This document shows, one piece after another, positions 54,332 to 61,945 of a stretch of 64,000 nucleotides of DNA. Every line of letters begins with the position of its first letter. Within the stretch, counting starts at the first letter, position 1. A program made the position numbers and the translations under genes. The notes beneath the pieces were generated by a model that saw only the letters and a program-made list of their open reading frames with translations, did no database searches and had not been told where the DNA came from. The stretch is from assembly GCF_013341275.1 (NCBI RefSeq), contig NZ_CP054476.1, positions 1,563,501 through 1,627,500 of the forward strand. The letters run 5' to 3'. The stretch comes from Methyloligella sp. GL2 (GTDB taxonomy: Bacteria; Pseudomonadota; Alphaproteobacteria; Rhizobiales; Methyloligellaceae).

Positions 54332-54369
54332 GTTGTGCACAAAGCGTCGAATCTTCGCAGGTGCACAAC
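54332..54369. promoter_or_regulatory. Inverted repeat upstream of the FMO gene
   Basis: GTTGTGCAC and GTGCACAAC form 9-bp perfect arms 20 nt apart, 143-180 nt upstream of the FMO start. TTGTGCACAA is itself a palindrome. The 54190-54495 gap is otherwise AT-rich without coding. Confidence 0.4.
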
Positions 54370-54399
54370 CGATTTTGGCGCTACAGTGACATCTCCGGC

Positions 54400-54417
54400 A
54401 GATTTGTTCGCAGGTGC
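54400..54417 (+). promoter_or_regulatory. 18-nt element identical to that at 1594-1611
   Basis: AGATTTGTTCGCAGGTGC, 79 nt upstream of the zincin-like gene. It is followed by a short A-run and AACTGT; the 1.6 kb copy has AACTGT too. The TTCGCAGGTGCA core also occurs at 54354-54365. Confidence 0.4.
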
Positions 54418-54495
54418 AAAAAAACTGTTCCGCTAAGGCTCCGCGCCGCATTAGATTTAAGAACTGGGAGCCTTGCTAGCAAAGGGTAGACGAGA

Positions 54496-55023
54496 ATGCG
54501 TCTTCCGCTTCTGGCCATTGCAACCCTCTTCGCTTTCGCGCTGTTCCGCAGCGCCACTGTCGACGCTCGGCCGATGTGGCTGCCGGAAGTCGAAAATCCC
54601 TATTGCGATATCGCCACCTTCGTGGCCCCCAACGTGCCCGAGCAGGCGGTGTCGTTGGCCGGTGACGACGGTAAGGGGATGATCGTGGTCAGCGCGCGGA
54701 CCTTGTCGCAGTCGCCGGAATACGGCCACTTCCTGATGGCGCATGAATGCTGCCATCACACGCTGGGGCATGTGCGGATGTTCAATCAGGAGCTCGGCCA
54801 GATGGGGCCGCAGCCGTTCTTCTATATCAAGCCGGCCTTGCGCAGCATGGAGCTGGACGCCGATTGCTGCGCGGTGAAGATGCTCAAAGCGACCCATGAG
54901 CCGATGAGCATCGTGGCCGGCGAAGCGGTGATGTCGAAATTCGGCGACCGGCCGACCGGGGCCTATTATCCGACCGGCACCGAGCGGGCGGCCAATATTT
55001 CCGCCTGCGAGGCACGGGACTAG
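54496..55023 (+). CDS. Small secreted zincin-like protein (HExxH)
   Basis: 175 residues with a signal peptide (to about residue 24, ATVDARP). HECCHHTLGH (83-92) is a zinc-protease HExxH motif in which both middle residues are Cys, and SMELDADCCAVKML (118-130) offers the third ligand Glu119, as in M48-like gluzincins (ExxxD). No membrane domain besides the signal. It may be a compact periplasmic metalloprotease. Function not known; the extra CC pairs could alter metal binding. Confidence 0.65.
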   Translation: MRLPLLAIATLFAFALFRSATVDARPMWLPEVENPYCDIATFVAPNVPEQAVSLAGDDGKGMIVVSARTLSQSPEYGHFLMAHECCHHTLGHVRMFNQELGQMGPQPFFYIKPALRSMELDADCCAVKMLKATHEPMSIVAGEAVMSKFGDRPTGAYYPTGTERAANISACEARD

Positions 55024-55254
55024 CGCGCCAGCGGCGCGGTTTGGCTTCGGATTCGATTCAGAGTGCGCCCCTAACCAACGAGAATCCCTATTCTTTTCGG
55101 ATATCTGGCGCGAAAGCCGGCTGGCTGCGCCCGGTGGTCACGCTTTGGCGATCTGAGCGCTCGCGTCGGCCCCATGGTTTGGTCGATATGCTATGATTAT
55201 CTGTCTCGCCGAGGTGAATGCGGGTCGAGGACGATCCGGAAATGGAGATGCGTG

Positions 55255-56130
55255 GTGTCGGCTGTTCGCCGGAATAATCCATTGGCGCCGTGGCGTGCCG
55301 TGCTGGCGGCGGCGGTCGCGATATTCGCTCTGATCCAGGCGCCGGCAACCGTCCGGGCGGAGCCGGAGAATGGCGTCTTGCGGGTCTGTGCCGACCCGGA
55401 CAATCTTCCCTTCTCCAACCTGAAGGGGGAGGGGTTCGAGAATAAGCTCGCCGAGCTGATCGCCGACCGTCTCGACCTCAAGCTGAGCTATAGCTGGTAT
55501 CCGGAGGTGCATGGCGGCATGCCCACCCCGTTCAGCAATCGCGATTGCGATATCGTCATGGGCTATGCCCAAGGCACCGAGCTGATCGAGGATACCAATC
55601 CCTATTATTACACCTCCTATGCGCTGATTTATCGGCGGGACGATCCGGCGCTGCAAGGCGTGACGCGGCTGTCCGATCCGCGTCTGAAAGGGAAACGAAT
55701 CGGTATCTTCTCCCGCACCCCGCCGGCAACGCTGCTGGCGACCAACGGGCTGACCTCCAGTGCGGTGCCGTTCGATTCGCCCTTCTCGGGCGACGCCGAC
55801 CAGACCCACGATCTGCCGCGGCAGATGATCAACCAGGTGGCATACGGCAAGCTGGATGCGGCGATCCTGTGGGGACCGATCGGCGGGTATGTCGCCAAAA
55901 GCTCCCATGTGCCGCTGGAGGTGGTGCCGCTGGTGAACGAGACGGCGGGGCCGGAGATGATCTACGGCATCACCATGGGGGTGCGGCCGAACGAGCCGCA
56001 ATGGAAGCACCGGCTGAACAAGCTGATTGCCGAGGACCAGCCGGCGATCAATGCGATCCTGTTGCGCTATAACGTGCCGCTGCTGCAGCCCAACGGGAAG
56101 GTGATTAAAGCCGCCTCCGCTGAGCGCTAG
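55255..56130 (+). CDS. MoxJ/XoxJ-like periplasmic binding protein (quinoprotein-associated)
   Basis: 291 residues from GTG 55255 (GGAG 7 nt upstream). Signal peptide to about residue 36 (TVRAEP). VLRVCADPDNLPFSNLKGEGFENKLAELIAD and YPEVHGGM, CDIVMGYAQGTELIEDTNPYYY match the amino-acid-binding-like proteins found next to PQQ methanol/alcohol dehydrogenases (MoxJ, XoxJ). They are thought to help dehydrogenase maturation, not transport. No dehydrogenase or cytochrome gene lies within this window. Confidence 0.82.
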   Translation: MSAVRRNNPLAPWRAVLAAAVAIFALIQAPATVRAEPENGVLRVCADPDNLPFSNLKGEGFENKLAELIADRLDLKLSYSWYPEVHGGMPTPFSNRDCDIVMGYAQGTELIEDTNPYYYTSYALIYRRDDPALQGVTRLSDPRLKGKRIGIFSRTPPATLLATNGLTSSAVPFDSPFSGDADQTHDLPRQMINQVAYGKLDAAILWGPIGGYVAKSSHVPLEVVPLVNETAGPEMIYGITMGVRPNEPQWKHRLNKLIAEDQPAINAILLRYNVPLLQPNGKVIKAASAER

Positions 56131-56151
56131 GCTAGCGCCGCCCCGCTTTCC

Positions 56152-57438
56152 CTATCCGCCAACGGCCGTGCATTCGGTCTCGTCCTCGTCGATGCCGAGG
56201 GTATCGACTAGGCGGTCCGGTGCGCTCGGATGTGGGAAGCCGGGCTGGGGCGAGACGGAGACCACGATCTTGTCGGTGGCGAGCAGGATGGGCTGGCGGA
56301 ACTGGCCGTCCCAGGCGCGATAGGTGTGCTTGATGCCTTTGAAGGCGTTGAGCTGGAAGCTGTCGCCGTGGATGAAATCCTTGATAGTCTGGAAGTCGGC
56401 GCCGCGATTGCGGGTGATCGCCTCGCCGACGCTGCGGGCGGCGACATAGCCGTGATAATCCACCGGCAGCATGAGACGCTGATGCTCGTCCTCGAAATGC
56501 GCGTTGAGCTGGCGGGCGCCCCATTTCATATGTGAGGCGTTCCAGCTGGTCGGCATCAGCCCGGCGCTGCCGACCACCGGGCGGAGGGCGCCGCCGCGAT
56601 AGGGCGCGAACGGCGACCAGGCCTGCTCTTCATCGGCGACCACCACGACGTCGAAATTGGGCACGCCTTCTTCGCCCGCGGCGCCCTGACTCGGATCGGG
56701 CAGGGTGCCGATCTCGTCGCGGTCGCGGCCGGGGATCTCCCGATAGACCCGCTCATCGACGATGGTGGCGCCGAAGCGGTTGGCGGCACGGTCGATGGCG
56801 CGAGCATAAGCCTTGTCGGCGTCACTCTCGCCGCGCACCAGCAGCCAATCGGTCCAATGTCGGGCGACGAGATATTGCGCCAGGGCATCGGCCAGCATGG
56901 TGCGGTCGGGGGCAACATGCAGGATATTGGCGCGGCAATCGGCCTGGCGCAGCCGGGTCTCCGGCGCGCGGATATTGAACAGCAGAACGTCCTTATCCTT
57001 AGCTGCATCGGCCAGCGCCAGCAGCGTATCGGCGGGCGCATCGACAACGACATATTGGACGCCGCGATCGAGCAGACCGTTCAAGGCCGCGACCGCGTCG
57101 CCATCGGGCGGGACGGTCTCCTCCTCGATCGTATAGTGGAAGCCGGTGAACTGGCCGGCAGCGTTGTTCTCGCGCAGCGCGGTATCGACGCCGGCAAGGC
57201 CGATATCCTCCGGCTCCGCATCGAGGCGGGAGGCAGGCAGGATCTCCGGGCGGAGCTGTTGGCGCAGCACGCCGATCGGCACCTCGGTCAGCTTCTTGGC
57301 CTGGGCCTCTTGCAGGGGGGTGGGCATGTCCTTGGCGTGGCTAGCGCCAATCGGCGCCAGACCGGCTGCGAGTGCCACAGCAAGACATACGCAGATGCTC
57401 CGTGCTGCACGGACTTGGCGGTAACGAGGATACGCCAC
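56152..57438 (-). CDS. PQQ-dependent-catabolism-associated ABC substrate-binding protein
   Basis: 428 residues from GTG 57438 (GGGAGGTTGAGC directly upstream). Signal peptide to about residue 34. The branched-chain-amino-acid-receptor fold, with DCRANILHVAPDRTMLADAL and YHGYVAARSVGEAITR, agrees with the family found in PQQ-dependent alcohol dehydrogenase systems (PQQ_ABC_bind). It is convergent with the XoxJ-like gene. The ABC permease and ATPase of that family's usual operon are not in the window. Confidence 0.75.
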   Translation of the reverse strand: MAYPRYRQVRAARSICVCLAVALAAGLAPIGASHAKDMPTPLQEAQAKKLTEVPIGVLRQQLRPEILPASRLDAEPEDIGLAGVDTALRENNAAGQFTGFHYTIEEETVPPDGDAVAALNGLLDRGVQYVVVDAPADTLLALADAAKDKDVLLFNIRAPETRLRQADCRANILHVAPDRTMLADALAQYLVARHWTDWLLVRGESDADKAYARAIDRAANRFGATIVDERVYREIPGRDRDEIGTLPDPSQGAAGEEGVPNFDVVVVADEEQAWSPFAPYRGGALRPVVGSAGLMPTSWNASHMKWGARQLNAHFEDEHQRLMLPVDYHGYVAARSVGEAITRNRGADFQTIKDFIHGDSFQLNAFKGIKHTYRAWDGQFRQPILLATDKIVVSVSPQPGFPHPSAPDRLVDTLGIDEDETECTAVGG

Positions 57439-57660
57439 GCTCAACCTCCCTAGGTCGTGCCCGGTCCTCTCGTTGCGTTGGCGCAATCCGTGCCGGGGCA
57501 GGAAAATGTGGTATCACTTCCGGGAAGTGTTGGCAATTTGTCGCAGGGGCGAGGTAGCCGGCGGCGAGGCTCATCCGGGGACCACGCCGGCAAATCGTGC
57601 TTGTGGAAAACGATCCCGGGCGCCGCGCCGCATTTGGGGCGGCGTGATAGCTTTCTGCCT

Positions 57661-58704
57661 ATGAATTTTCCGATCCTCGGCACCATCCGCTATGGCTGGG
57701 AGGCGTTCAAGCAGCGCTCGTGGCTCTATCTCGCCGCGACGGTCATCTTCGCGGTGGTCTCCTTGGCCATCAGCATGCTCAGCGTGATGATCGACGGGCT
57801 GCTCAACGGATGGGACGGGCCGGACGGCATCCCGCAGGAAAGCTTCGTCGGCACGATTTTCAGTCTCGCGCTCAGCACGCTGGTCTATATGGGCGTCACC
57901 GGCTTCTACCTGAAGGCGTTCGACGCGCCGGACCGAGTGGCGCTGTCCGATCTGTGGCAGCCGCATCCGTTTTGGAACTATCTCGGCGCTTCGGTCCTGG
58001 CTGGCCTTTCGGTCGGGGTCGGGCTGGTCCTGCTGATCGTGCCCGGCATCATCTTCGCCTTGATGTTCGCCTTCGGAACCGTGGTTGTGATGGATCGCGG
58101 GCTGGGGCCGATCAAGGCGCTGGAGGAGAGCCGCCGCATCACACGCGGTCATCGCTGGCGGCTTTTGGGCTTCGGTCTGCTTCTGGGGCTGCTCAACCTT
58201 GCCGGGCTGTTGGCCTTCGGGTTGGGGCTCTTGGTGACGGTTCCGGTCAGTTTCCTGGCCGGCATCTACGCCTATCGTCTGCTGGAGGATGCGGCGGGGC
58301 CGGGGCCCTATGCCGGCTTTAGCGCGGCGTCGCGCGGGGCAGGCCGCTCGGGACGCGGGTTTCGCCTGAAAGCTGAGGAAAACTCGCAATCTCCATGGCG
58401 GTGGCAACGGTACGCCATGCTACTTTACGGCTATGGCATTCTCGATTGGCGATTCCATCAAGGCGGGCTGGGAGATCTTCAAATCCCGGCCCTGGATCTT
58501 TATTGGCGCGATTTTGGTGCTGTTCATCGTCTCGATGATCGCAAGCAGCATTATCGGCATGATCGACGTTGCGCTTTTCGGTGCGCCGGAGATTCCCCAG
58601 CCGGGCGAGATGCCAACCATGCCGCCGATGCGGCCCTTGGCAGGGATCCTCAATTTCATCATCAGCATGCTGATCTCGATGGGTGCCATGTCCTTCTTCC
58701 TTAA
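57661..58704 (+). CDS. Polytopic membrane protein paralogue A, reading into paralogue B
   Basis: ATG 57661 begins a protein with six membrane helices (IRYGWEAFKQRSWLYLAATV; MDRGLGPIKALEESRRITRGH; GLLVTVPVSFLAGIYAYRLL). Paralogue B, just downstream, repeats this plan and ends at the matching point. Here the frame runs on about 415 nt, the last 272 out of phase within paralogue B, adding Gly/Arg/His-rich text of shadow character. The natural end is probably near 58300. A TAG at 58320 in another frame would be reached by a 1-nt indel. Function unknown (DUF975/GPDPase membrane-domain-like). Confidence 0.6.
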   Translation: MNFPILGTIRYGWEAFKQRSWLYLAATVIFAVVSLAISMLSVMIDGLLNGWDGPDGIPQESFVGTIFSLALSTLVYMGVTGFYLKAFDAPDRVALSDLWQPHPFWNYLGASVLAGLSVGVGLVLLIVPGIIFALMFAFGTVVVMDRGLGPIKALEESRRITRGHRWRLLGFGLLLGLLNLAGLLAFGLGLLVTVPVSFLAGIYAYRLLEDAAGPGPYAGFSAASRGAGRSGRGFRLKAEENSQSPWRWQRYAMLLYGYGILDWRFHQGGLGDLQIPALDLYWRDFGAVHRLDDRKQHYRHDRRCAFRCAGDSPAGRDANHAADAALGRDPQFHHQHADLDGCHVLLP

Positions 58705-59083
58705 GGGGCACGACAACCCGCAGACCGTCTCCTTAGGCGATCTTTGGCACCCGGAATCGCTGCTGTCCTTTATCGGCACCTATATCCTGGTCGCCATCGT
58801 CGTCGCGATTGGCCTGATCCTGTTCGTTATTCCGGGCATCATTCTTGCGCTGATGCTGATGTTCGCCCTCTGGTTCGTGATCGATCGCGGCTTGGGGCCG
58901 ATCGAGGCAATGAAGGCGAGCAACGAGATCACTCGCGGCCATAAATGGCAATTGCTCGGCTTTCTGATCGTGCTTTGGTTGATCAATCTGGTCGGCGCGC
59001 TGGCCTTGGGCATCGGCCTCCTCGTCACCGTGCCGGTCACCGTATTGAGCATCATAGAAGCCTATCGCCGCCTCGGCGGGTAG
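58433..59083 (+). CDS. Polytopic membrane protein paralogue B
   Basis: 216 residues. IKAGWEIFKSRPWIFIGAIL, SLGDLWHPESLLSFIGTYIL, VIDRGLGPIEAMKASNEITR and LGIGLLVTVPVTVLSIIEAYRRLGG are the counterparts of paralogue A, so the pair is a tandem duplication. Five to six helices; the short loop xDRGLGPIxA...ITRGH is the most conserved part. Possibly a membrane-domain protein of the glycerophosphodiesterase/DUF975 type. It lies between the PQQ binding proteins and pqqE but need not share their function. Confidence 0.75.
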   Translation: MAFSIGDSIKAGWEIFKSRPWIFIGAILVLFIVSMIASSIIGMIDVALFGAPEIPQPGEMPTMPPMRPLAGILNFIISMLISMGAMSFFLKGHDNPQTVSLGDLWHPESLLSFIGTYILVAIVVAIGLILFVIPGIILALMLMFALWFVIDRGLGPIEAMKASNEITRGHKWQLLGFLIVLWLINLVGALALGIGLLVTVPVTVLSIIEAYRRLGG

Positions 59084-59218
59084 GGGCTTCAGCGGTGCGG
59101 CTGAGGGATTGAGTCCGGAAGCCGAGATAAGTCTCTCCGCCACCACTGAAATCCCCTGTGCACCCTTTTCGTCGGCACGCCGTTTGCGACGCTGCCGTCA
59201 ATCTTGTCAGCCGACATG

Positions 59219-59249
59219 AAAAGGCCGGGGCAAATGCCGCCCCGGCCTT
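59219..59249 (-). terminator. Terminator after pqqE
   Basis: Perfect 11-bp stem AAGGCCGGGGC/GCCCCGGCCTT with a 7-nt loop. T-rich sequence lies on both sides (TTTT on the minus strand), so it can end pqqCDE and also the plus-strand pair. Confidence 0.88.
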
Positions 59250-59274
59250 GAGATTTTACAGGAGAGAATTCGGT

Positions 59275-60513
59275 TTATTCGGCCGGCGTCAGCTCGGCGT
59301 CTTCCTTCTTCGCCTTGAGGGTCTGGGCCGCGTTCTTCGGGTTGCGGTAGACGTAAGGCTTCACCGGCTGATGCGATTCCTCGCGCGCCACGGCGACCAT
59401 CTCGCGGTGATAGGGCGAGAGCGAGCAGGCCGGGTCGGTATTGGTCGGATCGCCGGTCATAGCCATGGCCTGGCAGCGGCATCCGCCCCAATCGATCTCC
59501 TTGAAGGCGCAGGAGCGGCAGGGCTCCTTCATCCAGTCGGTGCCGCGGAAGGCGTTGAACGCGTCAGAATGCAGCCAGATGTCGAGCAGCGGCCGGTCCT
59601 TGGCATTGTCGAAGGTCAGTTGCGGGATGCTCTCCGCCGCATGGCAGGGCATCACCTTGCCGGCGGGGGTGATATTCATGAAGCCCTTGGCCCAGCCGCC
59701 CATGCAGGGCTTCGGCCGCTTGGCGTAATAATCGGGCACCACCATGTCGATGGTGAGCACGCCTTTGAGGCGCTCGCGCGCCGCCTCCACCACATCGACG
59801 CTCTGCATGGTCTGCTCGTAGGTGGGGATCAGCGAGGCGCGGTTGAGAAACGCCCAGCCGTAATACTGCACATGGGCGATCTCCAGACGCTGGGCGCCGA
59901 GATCGACGGCGAGGTCGATATAGCGGCCGACATTATGGATGTTCTGGCGGTGGATCGGCGCGTTGATGGTGAGCGGCAGGCCCATATCGGTGACCCAGCG
60001 GGCGACCTCCAGCTTCTTCGCCGTGGCGCCGGGATAGCCGCCGATACGCTCGGCGTTCTCCGCATCCACATCCTGGAAGGAGATCTGCACATGGTCGAGG
60101 CCGAGCGCTTTCAGCTTCTCCAGCCGCTCACGCTTTAGGGTGACCGCGGCGGTGATCAGGTTGGTGTAGAGCCCGGCCTTGGCCGCCGCCTCGACGATAT
60201 CTTCTAGGTCCTTGCGCGCGGTCGGCTCGCCGCCGGAAAGATGGATTTGCAAGATGCCCATCTCGCCGGCCTGCTCCATCACCGAAATCCACTGCTCGGT
60301 GGTGAGCTCGGCATTGACCCGCTCCAGCTCGATCGGATTGGAGCAATAGCCGCATTGCAGGGGACAGCGATGGGTCAGCTCGGCGAGCAGACCGATCGGC
60401 GCGCGGGCGCACAGAATGCCCGCCGATTCATCGTTCGCCTCGATACCGGCCGTCGGCTCGTCGTCGACGGTGACCGATTCGAAATGGCCGTTCTGTTTCA
60501 GTTCGTCCGTCAT
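59275..60513 (-). CDS. pqqE: PQQ biosynthesis radical SAM protein PqqE
   Basis: 412 residues from ATG 60513; a GTG 9 nt earlier is the alternative. The radical-SAM cluster motif is in HRCPLQCGYCSNP (CxxxCxxC); C-terminal SPASM cysteines are in PCHAAES, EPCRSCAFKEIDWGGCRCQA. It joins Glu and Tyr of the PqqA peptide. Last gene of pqqCDE. Glu/Thr-rich N-terminal 35 residues precede the barrel. Confidence 0.96.
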   Translation of the reverse strand: MTDELKQNGHFESVTVDDEPTAGIEANDESAGILCARAPIGLLAELTHRCPLQCGYCSNPIELERVNAELTTEQWISVMEQAGEMGILQIHLSGGEPTARKDLEDIVEAAAKAGLYTNLITAAVTLKRERLEKLKALGLDHVQISFQDVDAENAERIGGYPGATAKKLEVARWVTDMGLPLTINAPIHRQNIHNVGRYIDLAVDLGAQRLEIAHVQYYGWAFLNRASLIPTYEQTMQSVDVVEAARERLKGVLTIDMVVPDYYAKRPKPCMGGWAKGFMNITPAGKVMPCHAAESIPQLTFDNAKDRPLLDIWLHSDAFNAFRGTDWMKEPCRSCAFKEIDWGGCRCQAMAMTGDPTNTDPACSLSPYHREMVAVAREESHQPVKPYVYRNPKNAAQTLKAKKEDAELTPAE

Positions 60514-60537
60514 AGCTGTCACTTCGCCTCATTGGGC

Positions 60538-60843
60538 TCAGAACGCTTTCAGAAACCCCTTATCGGCCAGGTCCTGCAGCAGCTCGACGACATCCTTCTG
60601 GATCACGTCGACCGGGGCCGAATACTGCTCGGCCATCTGGCCGGAGATTTCCTCTACGTTCTTCACGCCGTCGCAAAGCTGCAAAATCTCGACGGCGATC
60701 TTGTCCGGAGACAAAATCCGCTCCGGTGCTAGCAACACCCACCGGTCGCGCCCCTTGTCGTAGCGGAGCTTCATGAACGGGGGCAGGTAAGGCTTGGTCC
60801 CCTGATCGACGATCAGGCGGCCAGGCCGGTTCGTTTCAGCCAT
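60538..60843 (-). CDS. pqqD: PQQ biosynthesis peptide chaperone PqqD
   Basis: 101 residues. LPPFMKLRYDKGRDRWVLLAPERIL and VEEISGQMAEQYSAPVDVIQKDVVELLQDL-type text are typical. PqqD binds the PqqA peptide and presents it to PqqE. Its ATG overlaps the pqqC stop by one base (TAATG). Confidence 0.95.
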   Translation of the reverse strand: MAETNRPGRLIVDQGTKPYLPPFMKLRYDKGRDRWVLLAPERILSPDKIAVEILQLCDGVKNVEEISGQMAEQYSAPVDVIQKDVVELLQDLADKGFLKAF

Positions 60844-61577
60844 TATTTTTGATCCGGTACAAATGCTCCTGGCGGGATCATCCCCGGATCATAATACGCC
60901 AAATAGAGTGCATCGAGCTGCACCCAAAGCACATTGGTCTTAAAGCGCAGCGCATCGAGCACACCGGCCTGGGCCTCGGGGGTGCGGGCGTGGCGCTTCA
61001 CATATTCGAGGGCGAAATTGGCATCGCGCGGCGCCTGGGTCAGGCGGCGGCGGAAATAGGCCATCACATCGTCGGTGATGAAGTCGTAATTCTCCAGCAT
61101 GCCGGAGATGCGCTCTTCGTGGATCTTCGGGGCGAAGAGCTCGGTCAGCGAGGAGGCGACGGCCTCGACAAGCGTCTTCTCGCGCACGAAGCGGACATAC
61201 GCCTCCACGGCGAAGCGCGTTGCGGGGAGGGCGCCCTTCATCGACATCACATAGTCGCGGTCGAGGCCAAGCCCATCGGTCAGGACCAGCCAGCGTTCGA
61301 TGCCGCCTTCCTCGCCCGGCTTGCCGTCGTGATCCTCGATGCGGTGGATCCATTCCTGGCGCAGCTCGCGGTCGAAGCAGCGGCTCATCAGGGCGGCGTC
61401 CTTGCGCGGCACGGCCGACTGATAGCAGTAGCGGTTGAGCGCCCAGGCCTGGACCTGGCCCTTATTCAGCTTGCCGCCATGCAGCAGCTTATGAAACGGG
61501 TGCTTGTCGTGGTAGCGCTCCGCGCCGATGGCGCGCAGCTCCGCCTCCAATTCATCGGGACTCAAAATCTTGGTCAC
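60843..61577 (-). CDS. pqqC: Pyrroloquinoline-quinone synthase PqqC
   Basis: 244 residues from GTG 61577 (GTGAGGTAAC upstream). HDKHPFHKLLHGGKLNKGQVQAW, RYCYQSAVPRKDAALMSRC, GGIERWLVLTDGLGLDRDYV and ALYLAYY are diagnostic. It carries out the final ring closure and eight-electron oxidation to PQQ. First gene of pqqCDE; no pqqA or pqqB was found upstream. Confidence 0.96.
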   Translation of the reverse strand: MTKILSPDELEAELRAIGAERYHDKHPFHKLLHGGKLNKGQVQAWALNRYCYQSAVPRKDAALMSRCFDRELRQEWIHRIEDHDGKPGEEGGIERWLVLTDGLGLDRDYVMSMKGALPATRFAVEAYVRFVREKTLVEAVASSLTELFAPKIHEERISGMLENYDFITDDVMAYFRRRLTQAPRDANFALEYVKRHARTPEAQAGVLDALRFKTNVLWVQLDALYLAYYDPGMIPPGAFVPDQK

Positions 61578-61910
61578 GGCGTTACCTCACTTCCGGGGCC
61601 GGCCATCCTGCTTCTCCCAAGCGATGGCCTTGTCCGGTTTTCGTTTTTATCTTCGCACTTGCCTTGTTCAGGGAGGTTCATAGTGGGCTCCCGTTTCGGT
61701 CAAGTTTATCTTTGCACCAAATCATAACCGCGATCGGGCTTGGCCGTCATGAACAAGAGGAAAAACCAAGATGAAGAAATTCCAACAGCGGCGGTGCGCG
61801 CGGTCCGGTGTCCTGATCGTTCGTTGTGCTGAAAATACCGGCCGTGCAGGTGCTTAGGCGAATTTCCTGAGATTAAACCTGAGTGATACGCGCTGCCGTG
61901 GAGATACGAG
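61578..61910. other. Intergenic region upstream of pqqC
   Basis: About 330 nt without a supported gene. It should hold the pqqC promoter. I searched both strands for a PqqA peptide (E-x3-Y) and saw none; a short plus-strand frame at 61771 (MKKFQQRRCARSG...) has no such motif. The centre is AT-richer than the flanks. Confidence 0.5.
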
Positions 61911-61940
61911 GGCGGGGCAGCCGAAAAGAGCCGCCCCGCC
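61911..61940 (-). terminator. Terminator after the acidic secreted protein
   Basis: GGCGGGGC...GCCCCGCC stem six nt after the stop codon; the loop is T-rich on the minus strand but a T-run after the stem is missing. Confidence 0.6.
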
Positions 61941-61945
61941 GCCGC

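Noticed and set aside
61771-61857. Short plus-strand frame near pqqC considered as pqqA
   Set aside because: The peptide (MKKFQQRRCARSG...) lacks the Glu-x3-Tyr needed for PQQ and lies on the strand opposite to pqqCDE.
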